From Sphingomonas sp. Leaf33 (GTDB taxonomy: Bacteria; Pseudomonadota; Alphaproteobacteria; Sphingomonadales; Sphingomonadaceae): a DNA stretch of 64,000 nucleotides. Where the stretch lies: the NCBI RefSeq assembly GCF_001421785.1, contig NZ_LMLB01000001.1, forward strand, positions 188,793 to 252,792. The letters run 5' to 3'. The notes under the pieces were generated by a model, which saw only the letters and a list, made by a program, of their open reading frames with translations, did no database searches and was not told the origin of the DNA. A program made the translations under genes and the position numbers. This document shows, piece by piece, positions 54,394-62,954 of the stretch (positions within the stretch are counted from its first letter, which is position 1; each line of letters opens with the position of its first letter).

Positions 54394-54993
54394 TCAGAGC
54401 TTCGGCCCCGACACTCCGCGCGATCCGGGCTTTGGCGCGTCGGTCAGCAGCTTGGTCAGCGCAGGCGTGCGATTGTCCTGTTTGGCGTAATCGCGCGCGG
54501 TCATGCCGGCGACGCGATCGGCCTGGTCGGGGTTGGCACCGGCCTTCAGCAGCGTGTCGGCCAGGTCGCGATTGCGCAGCTGCACGGCGCGGATCAGCGG
54601 GGTTTCGCCCGACGTGTTCGCCATGTTCACGTTCGCCTTGCTCTTCAGCAGGGTGTCGACGCACTCGTCGCAATTGCCGTTGATCGCCAGCAGCAGCGCG
54701 GTGTTGCCGCGCGCGTCCTGCGCGTTGATCGCGGCACCACGGCTCAGCAGGAAGCGGATATAGGTGGCGTCATTGCGGCGCGTGACGATGTGCAGCGCGG
54801 TATCGCCGTTCGTCGAATCCTTGGTGTTGACGATCGTCGAGCCCGGCTTGTCGAGCATTTGCGTCACCTTGGTCCCGTCGGCGTCGCGCACCGCCTTCAG
54901 GAACTCGTAGCTGTCGGACATCCGCTGCGCCGGCGCGGCGGCGGGCAGGGTGGCGACGGTGGCGGCAAGCAGGATGGCGAGCGGGCGGATCAT
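54394..54993 (-). CDS. Exported ankyrin-repeat protein
   Basis: A 199-residue periplasmic protein with signal peptide (to about 23, APAQ) and about four ankyrin repeats: NGDTALHIVTRRNDATYIRFLLSRGAAIN, RGNTALLLAINGNCDECVDTLLKSKANVN, SGETPLIRAVQLRNRDLADTLLKAGANP, and a degenerate last one. Two cysteines in the second repeat could bridge. Partner unknown. It faces the SCO gene divergently. Confidence 0.9.
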   Translation of the reverse strand: MIRPLAILLAATVATLPAAAPAQRMSDSYEFLKAVRDADGTKVTQMLDKPGSTIVNTKDSTNGDTALHIVTRRNDATYIRFLLSRGAAINAQDARGNTALLLAINGNCDECVDTLLKSKANVNMANTSGETPLIRAVQLRNRDLADTLLKAGANPDQADRVAGMTARDYAKQDNRTPALTKLLTDAPKPGSRGVSGPKL

Positions 54994-55064
54994 GGGCAGA
55001 CGGGCCTCTGGACGATGGCTTGGGGTTGCAGACCTGCGCCTATCAGATCATGGCTGGCGATACC

Positions 55065-55658
55065 ATGAACAGCTTGCCGATCCGGGCGCTCGCCCTCGCT
55101 CTCGCGCTGACCGCCTGCAACGCCCAGCCGACCGATACCCCCGCCGCACCGCCGCTGGCCGGCGCGCGGATCGGCGGTCCGTTCACGCTGACGAACGGGG
55201 ACCGCAAGACGGTCACCGACCGTGACTTCGCCGGCAAATATCGCATCGTCTATTTCGGCTATACCTTCTGTCCCGACGTGTGCCCCGTCGATGTGCAGAC
55301 GATCGGCGCGGGGTTGAAGGCGTTCGAGGCGCGCGATGCGGCCAGGGCGCGGGACGTCGTGCCGATCTTCGTGACGGTCGATCCCGCGCGCGACACGCCG
55401 CCGGTGGTGAAGGCGTTCGTCGCCAATTTCCACCCGCGGATGGTCGGGTTGACCGGCATGCCGCAGCAGATCGCCGATGTCGCACGTGCCTACGGCATCT
55501 TCTACCAGAAGGGGAAGGTGTCGCCCGGCGGCGGCTATATGATGGACCACAGCCGGCAGGCGTATCTGATGGGCAGGGACGGCCAGCCGATCGCGCTGCT
55601 GCCGGTCGAGGGCGGGGCGGACAAGGTCGCCGACGAACTGCAACGCTGGGTCCGGTGA
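55065..55658 (+). CDS. SCO1/SenC-family copper chaperone lipoprotein
   Basis: Copper-binding thioredoxin-fold lipoprotein (197 residues, C18 in LTACNAQ) of cytochrome oxidase CuA assembly. Copper ligands C69 and C73 in TFCPDVCPVD and H162 in MMDHSRQAYLM are all present. FVTVDPARDTPPVVKAF is a family block. ATG 55065 gives the cleanest lipobox. An ATG 15 bases earlier is possible. Stop overlaps the next gene (GTGA). Confidence 0.92.
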   Translation: MNSLPIRALALALALTACNAQPTDTPAAPPLAGARIGGPFTLTNGDRKTVTDRDFAGKYRIVYFGYTFCPDVCPVDVQTIGAGLKAFEARDAARARDVVPIFVTVDPARDTPPVVKAFVANFHPRMVGLTGMPQQIADVARAYGIFYQKGKVSPGGGYMMDHSRQAYLMGRDGQPIALLPVEGGADKVADELQRWVR

Positions 55659-56092
55659 GCGACGACCGTTTCTGGGAGACGACGCCGCTCGCGAAACTCG
55701 ACCGCGCGCAGTGGGAAGCGCTGTGCGACGGGTGCGGTAAATGCTGCCTGCACAAGCTGGAGGATGAGGACACGGGCGAGCTTATGCCGACCAACGTCGC
55801 CTGTCGCCTGCTCGATCGGCGGATGGGCATGTGTTCGGACTACAAGCATCGCCACGCCTATGTCGCCGAATGCGTCCGGCTGACCCCGCGGCTGGTCGAC
55901 GAACTCGACTGGCTGCCGACGACCTGCGCGTACCGGCTGCGCGGGGAGGGGCGCCCGCTGCCCGACTGGCATTACCTGGTCTGCGGGGACCGCGAGGCGG
56001 TGCATGTCGCAGGCGAATCCACGCGCGGCTGGACGATAAGCGAGGATGACGCCGGCGATTTCGAACATCACCTGGTCGAGCGGGAGTTGTGA
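55655..56092 (+). CDS. YcgN-family Cys-rich protein
   Basis: A 145-residue protein of the YcgN/YcgL cysteine-cluster family. CDGCGKCCLHKLEDEDTG plus later VACRLLD, MCSDYKHR, ECVRLTP and TTCAYR show the conserved eight-cysteine cluster, perhaps a metal site. No role established. GTG 55655 overlaps the SCO stop and its TGA overlaps the M48-like start. Confidence 0.9.
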   Translation: MSDDRFWETTPLAKLDRAQWEALCDGCGKCCLHKLEDEDTGELMPTNVACRLLDRRMGMCSDYKHRHAYVAECVRLTPRLVDELDWLPTTCAYRLRGEGRPLPDWHYLVCGDREAVHVAGESTRGWTISEDDAGDFEHHLVEREL

Positions 56093-56769
56093 GCGCCGCC
56101 GACGTCGAGGTCGTCCGCCACCCGCGCGCACGACGGATGAAACTGGCGTTCGACCCGGCGAGCGGCCGCGTGCGACTGGTGCTGCCGACCCGCGCGAAAC
56201 TGGCGGTCGGTCTGGCATGGGTCGAGGAACATCGCGGCTGGATCGCACAGCAGCAGGCGAAGCTGCCCCAGGGACAGCCGTTCGAGCCCGGCGCGGTCAT
56301 TCCGATCGGCAGTGACGATGTCACGCTGGTATGGGACGAAACGGCCCCGCGGACCCCTCGGTTGGCCGACGCGCGGCTGATGGTCGGCGGCCCGCGCGAC
56401 GGGTTCGAGGGCCGCGTGCTGCGCTGGTTGCGGCGTGAGGCGCTGCGGGTGCTGTCGATCGAAACCGCCGAGTATGCCGCTCGGGCCGGCGTCACCGTCA
56501 GCGCGGTCGGGGTCGGCGATACGCGGTCGCGGTGGGGCAGTTGCGCGTCATCGGGTGCGATCCGCTATAGCTGGCGGCTGATCCTGGCGCCCGCGGCCGT
56601 GCGGCGCGCGACCGTCGCGCATGAGGTCGCGCACCGTGTGCATATGAACCATTCGCCGGCCTTCCACGCGCTCGTCGCCGAATTGTACGGGCGCGACCCA
56701 ACGCCCGAACGCCGATGGCTGAAGACCAACGGCGCCCGGCTTCACTGGTTCGGTCGCACCGGTTCCTGA
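56089..56769 (+). CDS. M48-type (DUF45/YgjP) zinc metallopeptidase
   Basis: Small cytosolic metallopeptidase-like protein of the YgjP/DUF45 family, 226 residues, without membrane segments. Zinc motif H178-E-V-A-H182 in VAHEVAHRVHMNHS, third ligand probably H188, and preceding RSRWGSCASSGAIRYSWRL is the family signature. Substrate unknown. GTG 56089 overlaps the YcgN stop. Convergent with pbp1A: 28 bases of coding ends overlap (56742-56769). Confidence 0.9.
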   Translation: MSAADVEVVRHPRARRMKLAFDPASGRVRLVLPTRAKLAVGLAWVEEHRGWIAQQQAKLPQGQPFEPGAVIPIGSDDVTLVWDETAPRTPRLADARLMVGGPRDGFEGRVLRWLRREALRVLSIETAEYAARAGVTVSAVGVGDTRSRWGSCASSGAIRYSWRLILAPAAVRRATVAHEVAHRVHMNHSPAFHALVAELYGRDPTPERRWLKTNGARLHWFGRTGS

Positions 56770-58886
56770 TCGCGCTGGACTGGGGCCGCCGCTTCACGTG
56801 GAGCATCGCCCCGGCGCTGCGGCGGCAGGTCGCGGGCATCGCGCGGCGGCGTGCGACCGGTGACGCGATCGAGCCAGTCCTGGTCGAGCCGCTGCTGTTC
56901 GGCATCGGGGTCGCCGGTGTTCGGCGGCGGCGGTACGTCGTCGTCGCCTGGCGGTTGCTGTTCGCCGGTCGCCTCGGGCGGGACCGGGTTGCCGTCGGCA
57001 TCGACGAAGGCGCCGGCATCGGCATTGCCGTAATAGGCCTCGTCATCCGGTTCGAGCTGCCAGTCGGGCAGGGTGACCTGCGTATCAAACTGTTCGACCG
57101 GGCGATTGGCGACCGCCTGGCGCATGAAGCCGGCGAATGCGCGGGCGGGGGCGGTCCCGCCTTGCAGGCCGGGGATCGTCTTCGCGTCGTCGCGGCCCAT
57201 CCATACGCCGGTGGTCAGCCCGCTGGAGAAGCCCAGGAACCAGCCGTCCTTGTTCGACGTGGTCGTGCCGGTCTTGCCCGCGACCGGCCGGCCGATCTGC
57301 GCGGCGCGCGCGGTGCCGGTGTTGACCGCGGTCTGGAGCAGGTCGGTCATCTGCGCGGCGACCTGCGGAGAGACGAGCACGCGGCTGGTATCGACCTGAT
57401 GCTGGTAGATGACCTGGTTGTTCGCGGTCACGCGGGTGATGCCGTAGGGCGTCACCGCCACCCCCTTTTGCGAAATGCTGGCAAAGGCGCGGGTCATGTC
57501 GATCAGGCGGACATCGCTGGTTCCCAGCACCATCGACGGCTGCGTGTTGATCGGCGTGGTGATGCCGAAGCGGCGCGCCATGTCGGCGACGGTGCCGAAA
57601 CCGACCTCCAGACCCAGCTTTGCCGCGATCGTGTTGATCGAATAGGCAAAGGCGGTGCGCAGGTCGATCGTGCCGGAAAAGCGGCGCGAGGAATTGCGCG
57701 GACTCCACCCCTCGATCGTGACGGGTTCGTCGACGACCTGGTCGTCGGGCTTCCGCCCCGCCTCCAGCGCGGCGAGGTAGACGAACAGCTTGAACGCAGA
57801 ACCGGGCTGGCGCGTCGCCTGGGTCGCACGGTTGTAGATCGAGGCGACATAATCCTTGCCGCCGACCATCGCGCGGACTTCGCCACCGCGGTCGAGCGCG
57901 ACGAGCGCACCCTGCGCGCCGCCGGGCGTGTTGGCGCGGATCGCGGCGTCGGCGGCGCGCTGCATCGACAGGTCGAGCGTCGTCCACACCTCCAGCGGCT
58001 CGACCGTCTCGTCGATCAGCATCTCCAGCTGCGGCAGCGCCCAGTCGGTGAAATAGCGCACCGAATTCTGCATCGGCTCGGGCGCCAGCTTGACCGCCTT
58101 GATGTCGTCGGATGTCACGTCTGCCGCGCCAGGGACGCCCTGGCGCTGCATCAGGCGCAGCACCACGCGCCCGCGATCGACCGCGGCGGAGGCGTCCGCA
58201 GTCGGCGAATAGTTGCTCGGCGCCTTCACCAAGCCGGCGATGATCGCGGATTCGGGGAGCGTCAGGCTGGTCGCGGGATGGCCGAAGAACTTTCGGCTGG
58301 CGGCGTCGATCCCGTACGCGCCGCCGCCGAAATACGCCTTGTTCAGGTACAGCTCGAGGATCTGGTCCTTGGTAAACTTTCGCTCCAGCGCCAGCGCCAG
58401 AATGCCCTCGCGCACCTTGCGGCCGTAGGAGCGGTTGGACGTCAGGAACACGTTGCGCGCCAGCTGCTGGGTAATGGTCGAGACGCCCGCAACCCGTTTG
58501 TCGCGTTCGAAGCTGACCTGGACGCCGCGCGCGATGCCGACGGGATCGATGCCGACGTGGCTGTAGAACCGCCGATCCTCGACCGCGACCATGGCATCGC
58601 GCATCGGTTCGGGGATCTGCGAATAGGGAATCCACTCGCCATAGCTCGGCCCGAGCGACACGATAACCGTGCCGTCGGCGGCATGAACTCGGATCATCTG
58701 CCCGTTGGGCGACGACTTCAGCGTATCGAAGCTCGGCAGCGACCCGCGCGCGGTGTAGACCGCGATGACCAGCGCGATAATCGCCAACACCGCCGTCGTC
58801 AGGCCGATGGCGACCGTCCACTTGAGGATACGGCGCCAGCGGGGGGGCTGTTTGGCGGCGGTGCGGGTGCGGGGACGTTGAGCCAT
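56742..58886 (-). CDS. Penicillin-binding protein 1A
   Basis: Bifunctional peptidoglycan synthase of 714 residues. A single N-terminal membrane segment (about 25-47) precedes the GT51 glycosyltransferase: EDRRFYSHVGID contains the catalytic Glu, then TITQQLARN and KILE-type region (KFTKDQILELYLNKAYFG). The transpeptidase has the SxxK motif SAFK in QPGSAFKLFVY, SxN SINT and KTGTTTSNKDGWFLG. A Pro/acidic tail of about 90 residues follows. ATG 58886 is preferred to a TTG at 58901. Symbol mrcA could be used, but is not certain. Confidence 0.95.
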   Translation of the reverse strand: MAQRPRTRTAAKQPPRWRRILKWTVAIGLTTAVLAIIALVIAVYTARGSLPSFDTLKSSPNGQMIRVHAADGTVIVSLGPSYGEWIPYSQIPEPMRDAMVAVEDRRFYSHVGIDPVGIARGVQVSFERDKRVAGVSTITQQLARNVFLTSNRSYGRKVREGILALALERKFTKDQILELYLNKAYFGGGAYGIDAASRKFFGHPATSLTLPESAIIAGLVKAPSNYSPTADASAAVDRGRVVLRLMQRQGVPGAADVTSDDIKAVKLAPEPMQNSVRYFTDWALPQLEMLIDETVEPLEVWTTLDLSMQRAADAAIRANTPGGAQGALVALDRGGEVRAMVGGKDYVASIYNRATQATRQPGSAFKLFVYLAALEAGRKPDDQVVDEPVTIEGWSPRNSSRRFSGTIDLRTAFAYSINTIAAKLGLEVGFGTVADMARRFGITTPINTQPSMVLGTSDVRLIDMTRAFASISQKGVAVTPYGITRVTANNQVIYQHQVDTSRVLVSPQVAAQMTDLLQTAVNTGTARAAQIGRPVAGKTGTTTSNKDGWFLGFSSGLTTGVWMGRDDAKTIPGLQGGTAPARAFAGFMRQAVANRPVEQFDTQVTLPDWQLEPDDEAYYGNADAGAFVDADGNPVPPEATGEQQPPGDDDVPPPPNTGDPDAEQQRLDQDWLDRVTGRTPPRDARDLPPQRRGDAPREAAAPVQRDQEPVRPNQ

Positions 58887-58951
58887 CGGTTTATGGCTCA
58901 AGCGATTACGCGCTTAGCGAACCCTGAACAAGCGTCCCCGCCGTGCGGCGA

Positions 58952-59350
58952 TCAGTCGCCGCGCGGATGAAAATCGAGCGCGACCGAATTGATGCAATAG
59001 CGAAGGCCCGTCGGCGGCGGGCCGTCGGGGAAGACATGGCCCTGATGCCCGTCGCAGGCGGCGCAGCGGACCTCGACCCGGCGCATCCCGTGGCTGACAT
59101 CACTGTGCTCGCTGATCGCGTCCGGGGACGCCGGCTGGGTGAAGCTGGGCCAGCCCGACCCGGAGTCATATTTGTCGTCGCTGTCGAACAGCGCAGTGCC
59201 GCAGCCGGCGCAGACATAGACGCCGTCCGCCTTGTTGATGTCGTACTTGCCGGCGAACGCACGCTCCGTGCCCGCTTCGCGCAGGACGTGATATTGTTCG
59301 GGGGTCAGCTTCTGGCGCCATTCGGCGTCGGACAGGGTCACATGTTCCAT
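58952..59350 (-). CDS. msrB: Peptide-methionine (R)-S-oxide reductase MsrB
   Basis: Repairs oxidised methionine (R form). The 132-residue enzyme has zinc ligands C47-x2-C50 and C96-x2-C99, the GSGWPSF substrate loop, GHVFPDGP, and catalytic C119 in [11 protein letters not shown]. The ATG at 59350 is the first in frame before the conserved [15 protein letters not shown]. It lies 32 bases after the FAD oxidoreductase on the same strand and may be read through from the polyketide cluster. Confidence 0.96.
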   Translation of the reverse strand: MEHVTLSDAEWRQKLTPEQYHVLREAGTERAFAGKYDINKADGVYVCAGCGTALFDSDDKYDSGSGWPSFTQPASPDAISEHSDVSHGMRRVEVRCAACDGHQGHVFPDGPPPTGLRYCINSVALDFHPRGD

Positions 59351-59382
59351 GACGGCCGATGTGTGGAGCGGGGGCGGACTCG

Positions 59383-60462
59383 TCAATGCCCCGGGTGCGT
59401 GATCCGCGTAAGTCGTGCCGCCAGGCGGGCGAGGCCGGGGATGGGCACGCCCGCCAGCAACAGGCGGGTGCCCAGCCGGTGGTCGGCGGCGGCGCGGATC
59501 AGTCCGGCAGCGGCGAGCGGGCGTGCCGCGCGGCGGGCGAAGCCGTGCTGATAGTCGGCCGCCGATGTCCCTGCCGCAATCGCCTGCGCCGCCATGACCC
59601 CGCTTGCCAGCGCGATGCCGATGCCTTCGCCGGCCAGCGACGGGATGACCGCGGCCTGGTCGCCCAGTCGGTACACATCGTCGATCGTCGTCGCGGTGCG
59701 CCAGCCATAGGGCACGTTGGCGATGGCATCGATCGGTGCGGCGGGGTCGAGCGTGGCCAGACGATCGGCCACCAACGGACTTTCGTCGGCGATCGCGCGC
59801 AGCAGCGCGGCCGGATCGCCCGCGGCCTGCAATCGCGACCGGGCGACCGCCATGCAGAAATTGGCGCTGCCGTCCTCCTGCACGGCAAGCCCCGCATAGC
59901 CGCCGTCGAACAGATGGAGCTCGATCGCATCGCCGATAGCGGGCGATGCGGGCAGGCGAACGCGTATGCCGAGGATCGGGTCGGGATCGGCCACGGCATC
60001 GCGCGTGCTGCCGCGCAGGTCGTGCTTGCCGGTCGCGAGCAGGACTGCATCGCCGGTGACGCTGGCGCCGTCGCCCAGCCGCGCGGTGCGGCCCTCGAGC
60101 GCACGGATGGTCACGCCGCGCTCGATCCCGACGCCCAGCGCAGCGGCGCGGGCGAGCAGCAGCGTGTCGAGCCGCGCGCGCGAGACGGCACGGGCCGGGG
60201 CGGGGAGGGGGGCTTCGGCCGTGCGCGTCCCCACGCACAGACGGACGCGCGTGATCGTGTTCGGGTTGAGAGCGTCGGGCGCGATCCCCAGCCGATCGAC
60301 CGCGGCCAGCGTCTGCCAGCTCAGGAATCCGCCGCACAATGCGTCGGGCACGTCGCGCGCGCGGTCGAGAATGGTCGCGCGGATACCGTGCGTCGCCAGT
60401 GCGATCGCGGCGGCCGCCCCCGCCGGGCCACCGCCCAGGATCAGCGCCGGCGGTCGACGCAT
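59383..60462 (-). CDS. FAD-dependent oxidoreductase of the polyketide cluster
   Basis: A 359-residue flavoprotein like geranylgeranyl reductases and halogenase-type monooxygenases. The FAD Rossmann motif [20 protein letters not shown] begins it, [10 protein letters not shown] follows, and the second motif [21 protein letters not shown] closes the flavin site. It may oxidise or reduce the polyketide-derived ring or chain made by the type III PKS encoded two genes upstream, which is inference from context. It overlaps the upstream methyltransferase by 22 bases, evidence of coupled translation. Confidence 0.88.
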   Translation of the reverse strand: MRRPPALILGGGPAGAAAAIALATHGIRATILDRARDVPDALCGGFLSWQTLAAVDRLGIAPDALNPNTITRVRLCVGTRTAEAPLPAPARAVSRARLDTLLLARAAALGVGIERGVTIRALEGRTARLGDGASVTGDAVLLATGKHDLRGSTRDAVADPDPILGIRVRLPASPAIGDAIELHLFDGGYAGLAVQEDGSANFCMAVARSRLQAAGDPAALLRAIADESPLVADRLATLDPAAPIDAIANVPYGWRTATTIDDVYRLGDQAAVIPSLAGEGIGIALASGVMAAQAIAAGTSAADYQHGFARRAARPLAAAGLIRAAADHRLGTRLLLAGVPIPGLARLAARLTRITHPGH

Positions 60463-61130
60463 AGCCGGAACGGGAAAACGCGATGGACGCGGGCGTGCGT
60501 GATACCGGCCTCGGCCAGGATCGGCACCCACTCGCCCGGGCGATAGCTGCGCGCGATCGACAGATGACCATCGTGGCGGACGATGCGGTGCCAGCGGAAG
60601 AGCCGTGCCAGCCACGGCCAGGCGGCATAGGCGAACGCATGGCGGTGCAGGTCGTTGACCAGCCACCCGCGCCGCGCCTCGCTGTCCATGAACCGCAGGA
60701 AGGCGACGAGCTGGTCGCGGGTCATGTGATGCGCGACCAGGCTGGAGAGGACGACGTCCCAGCCTTCGCCGGCCAGATCGGCATAGTCGCCGGTGCGATA
60801 GTCGATGGTCGAACCGGCCGGTGTATGCGCCTGCGCCGCGGGCACGCTCGACGGGTTGAGGTCGATCCCGACCAGCTCGACCGCGATACCGCGCCTGGCC
60901 GCCCAGCGCGCGATGCGGCGGAGCATGTCGCCGTCGCCGAACCCGACGTCGAGGATCTTCATGGAAGTCGCGCCGCGCGACATCGCATCAAGGAAGGCGA
61001 GCGTCGGCCGGGCTGCCAGCGTTACCGTGTTGACCTGCGCCAGGTCGGCCAGCACCGCGGTATAATCGGCGACCGGCAGGTCGGGCGCGTCCATCAGCTC
61101 TTCGGCCTGCGCCCGAACCGCCAGCGTCAT
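60441..61130 (-). CDS. Class I SAM-dependent methyltransferase of the cluster
   Basis: A 229-residue methyltransferase with motif [16 protein letters not shown], the acidic loop GIDLNPSS, motif [14 protein letters not shown], and a helical extension ([16 protein letters not shown]). It probably modifies the polyketide-derived product (O- or C-methylation, unknown). ATG 61130 overlaps the PKS stop by four bases (ATGA), and its end overlaps the FAD oxidoreductase by 22 bases. Confidence 0.88.
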   Translation of the reverse strand: MTLAVRAQAEELMDAPDLPVADYTAVLADLAQVNTVTLAARPTLAFLDAMSRGATSMKILDVGFGDGDMLRRIARWAARRGIAVELVGIDLNPSSVPAAQAHTPAGSTIDYRTGDYADLAGEGWDVVLSSLVAHHMTRDQLVAFLRFMDSEARRGWLVNDLHRHAFAYAAWPWLARLFRWHRIVRHDGHLSIARSYRPGEWVPILAEAGITHARVHRVFPFRLCVDRRR

Positions 61131-62080
61131 GCGCTGTGGAACCCGAAGCCTTCGGCGACGAGGCCGGGGCCGAAGGCGAGTGCCACGCCGCGCGCCATCG
61201 GGCGGTCGATCATCCGGGCGAGCACGAACATGAGCGTCGCCGACGACATATTCCCGAAATCGCGCAGCACCGCGCGCGAGTCGGCCAGTGCCGCATCAGG
61301 CAGGGCGAAGGCGTTTGCCACTGCATCCAGGATCGATCGGCCGCCGGCATGAATGGCCCAGGCATCGATCGTTCGCGGGTCGCGTCCGCCGGTCGCGGCG
61401 CTCGCGAAGCCGGGATCGGCCAGCCCCGCTGCGATCCGCGCGGGGACTTCGCCCGACAGATGCATCGCAAAACCGCGGTCGGTGATGTCCCAGCGAATGA
61501 GCGCGTCCGAGTCCGGCAGCGTGGTCGCAAACGGCGTGTCGATCGCGAGCCCCGCGGCATCCGCGGTGACCAGCGCGGCGGCGGCGCCGTCACCGAACTG
61601 GAGCATCGCCAGCAGCGGCTCGACTTCGTCGACGGCTTGCAGGTGCAGCGTCGACAGCTCGACCGTGACGACCAGCACGCGTGCGGCGGGGTCTGACCGG
61701 ACGATGTGCCGGGCGCTGCGCAGCGCGGTGATCGCGGCATAACACCCCATGAACCCGACCAGCAACCGTTCGACCGAGGCGTCGAGGCCCAGGGCGACCG
61801 CGATCCGCTGATCGATGCCGGGTGCCACGAACCCGGTGCAGCTGGCGACGACCAAGTGGGTGATCCCGCTCAGGTCGGCGCGCGTGGACAGGTCGGCAAT
61901 GGCGCGGAGAGCCAGCGCAGGGGCCGCTTCGGCATAGATCGCCATGCGCGCGGCGGTACCGGGAAGGACGGCGTCGGCATAGAACCCGTCGTCGGCGACC
62001 GGCGATCCGCCGGTGAGCGTCGGCGGCAGGACGGACCAGCGGTGCGTGATGCCCGAGCGGGTCGCCATGCGGGCGAACAC
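61127..62080 (-). CDS. Type III polyketide synthase (start unclear)
   Basis: Chalcone-synthase-like enzyme. The catalytic Cys is in VVASCTGFVAPGID, the His in WAIHAGGRS, the Asn in FGNMSSATLMFVL, so the Cys-His-Asn triad is intact. Bacterial relatives make alkylresorcinols, alkylpyrones or related phenolic lipids. The GTG at 62080 is the first canonical start, but the same frame stays homologous in style back to 62194 (TTAYIAAIGTAVPDHDIHHA), where the N-terminus should begin, with no ATG, GTG or TTG; the codon before it is TTT. The true protein is probably about 355 residues, or initiates at a rare codon, or the sequence has an error. Confidence 0.88.
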   Translation of the reverse strand: MFARMATRSGITHRWSVLPPTLTGGSPVADDGFYADAVLPGTAARMAIYAEAAPALALRAIADLSTRADLSGITHLVVASCTGFVAPGIDQRIAVALGLDASVERLLVGFMGCYAAITALRSARHIVRSDPAARVLVVTVELSTLHLQAVDEVEPLLAMLQFGDGAAAALVTADAAGLAIDTPFATTLPDSDALIRWDITDRGFAMHLSGEVPARIAAGLADPGFASAATGGRDPRTIDAWAIHAGGRSILDAVANAFALPDAALADSRAVLRDFGNMSSATLMFVLARMIDRPMARGVALAFGPGLVAEGFGFHSA

Positions 62081-62198
62081 AGCGCTCGTGCGCGGATCGG
62101 TCAGCCGCCGTGCGGCCCAGTCGATGAAGGCGTGGTGGATGTCGTGATCGGGAACAGCGGTCCCGATCGCAGCGATATATGCCGTGGTTGCCGTAAAA

Positions 62199-62813
62199 TC
62201 AGTCCTTCCACGCCCACCAGAGCTGCGCCGGGGGCACGTTCCACCATTCCATCGCCTGATCGATGCGCTCGAAATGCGGCGTAAGGAAGTTCTTCACGCG
62301 CGGATTGAACTGATAGACCAGAAAGGCGCCACCAGGACGGATGACACGGTGGGTCGCCGCGGCGATCGTTTCGCCGACACCCGGCGGCAGGGTCGAGAAG
62401 GGCAGGCCCGACAGCACGAAATCGGCTGATTCCGCACCATGGTCCGCCACGATCTGTCCGACATCCGCCGCCGAGCCATGGACCGCCGAGAAGCGGGAAT
62501 CGCGGATGCCGTCGCGCAGATAGTCGACGAAATCGGGGTTGGTATCGATCGCGATCAGCTGCGCATCGGGCGCCAGCCGGTCGAGGATCGGGCCGCAAAA
62601 GGTGCCGACGCCGGGGCCGTATTCGACGAAGACTTTGCAGTTCGCCCAGTCGACGGGGGCGAGCATCCGCGAGATCAGCCGGTCCGACGATGGCATCACC
62701 GACCCGACCATCACCGGATGCTTCAGGAAACCGCGGAAGAACATACCCCATGGGGAAGGTCGGCCGGCATGGCGCTTTCGCGCGCGCACTGCGGTCGTGG
62801 CCGAAGAGTTCAT
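62199..62813 (-). CDS. SAM methyltransferase, phospholipid N-methyltransferase-like
   Basis: A 204-residue methyltransferase similar in layout to rhizobial PmtA: FFRGFLKHPVMVGSVMPSSDRL precedes motif I VEYGPGVGTFCG, then LIAIDTNPDF and SADFVLSGLPFSTLP (the NLPY/GLPF-type motif). PmtA makes phosphatidylcholine from phosphatidylethanolamine, but here the neighbourhood suggests a role with the PKS product. First gene of the leftward cluster; its TGA lies two bases from the expected PKS N-terminus. Divergent from the MFS gene. Confidence 0.85.
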   Translation of the reverse strand: MNSSATTAVRARKRHAGRPSPWGMFFRGFLKHPVMVGSVMPSSDRLISRMLAPVDWANCKVFVEYGPGVGTFCGPILDRLAPDAQLIAIDTNPDFVDYLRDGIRDSRFSAVHGSAADVGQIVADHGAESADFVLSGLPFSTLPPGVGETIAAATHRVIRPGGAFLVYQFNPRVKNFLTPHFERIDQAMEWWNVPPAQLWWAWKD

Positions 62814-62851
62814 GGAAATCCCTGTAAGCAACCAGATGTCGGGCAGCGTGC

Positions 62852-62878
62852 GTTGCAAGTTTGGCGGCAGTTTGCAAG
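62852..62878. promoter_or_regulatory. Paired TTGCAA sites between divergent genes
   Basis: TTGCAA (62853-62858) and TTGCAA (62872-62877), both palindromic, lie 19 bases apart start to start in the gap shared by the methyltransferase and MFS genes. Spacing near two helical turns suits a dimeric regulator, though none is identified. Confidence 0.3.
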
Positions 62879-62954
62879 CACATGCGTACGATTGCGAAGC
62901 GCGCAGGGCGGGGAAAGGTTGCGCAGCCGCGACCATCCGACCAAGCTGGCGTGC

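Noticed and set aside
56791..56804. GCTTCACGTGGAGC, resembling a parS site
   Set aside because: It lacks the flanking TGTT/AACA bases, lies in pbp1A coding sequence 9 kb from the origin, and carries two mismatches in the core region.
56715..58970. 751-residue open frame opposite pbp1A
   Set aside because: It shows no signal, motif or plausible start; PBP1A catalytic motifs are on the minus strand.
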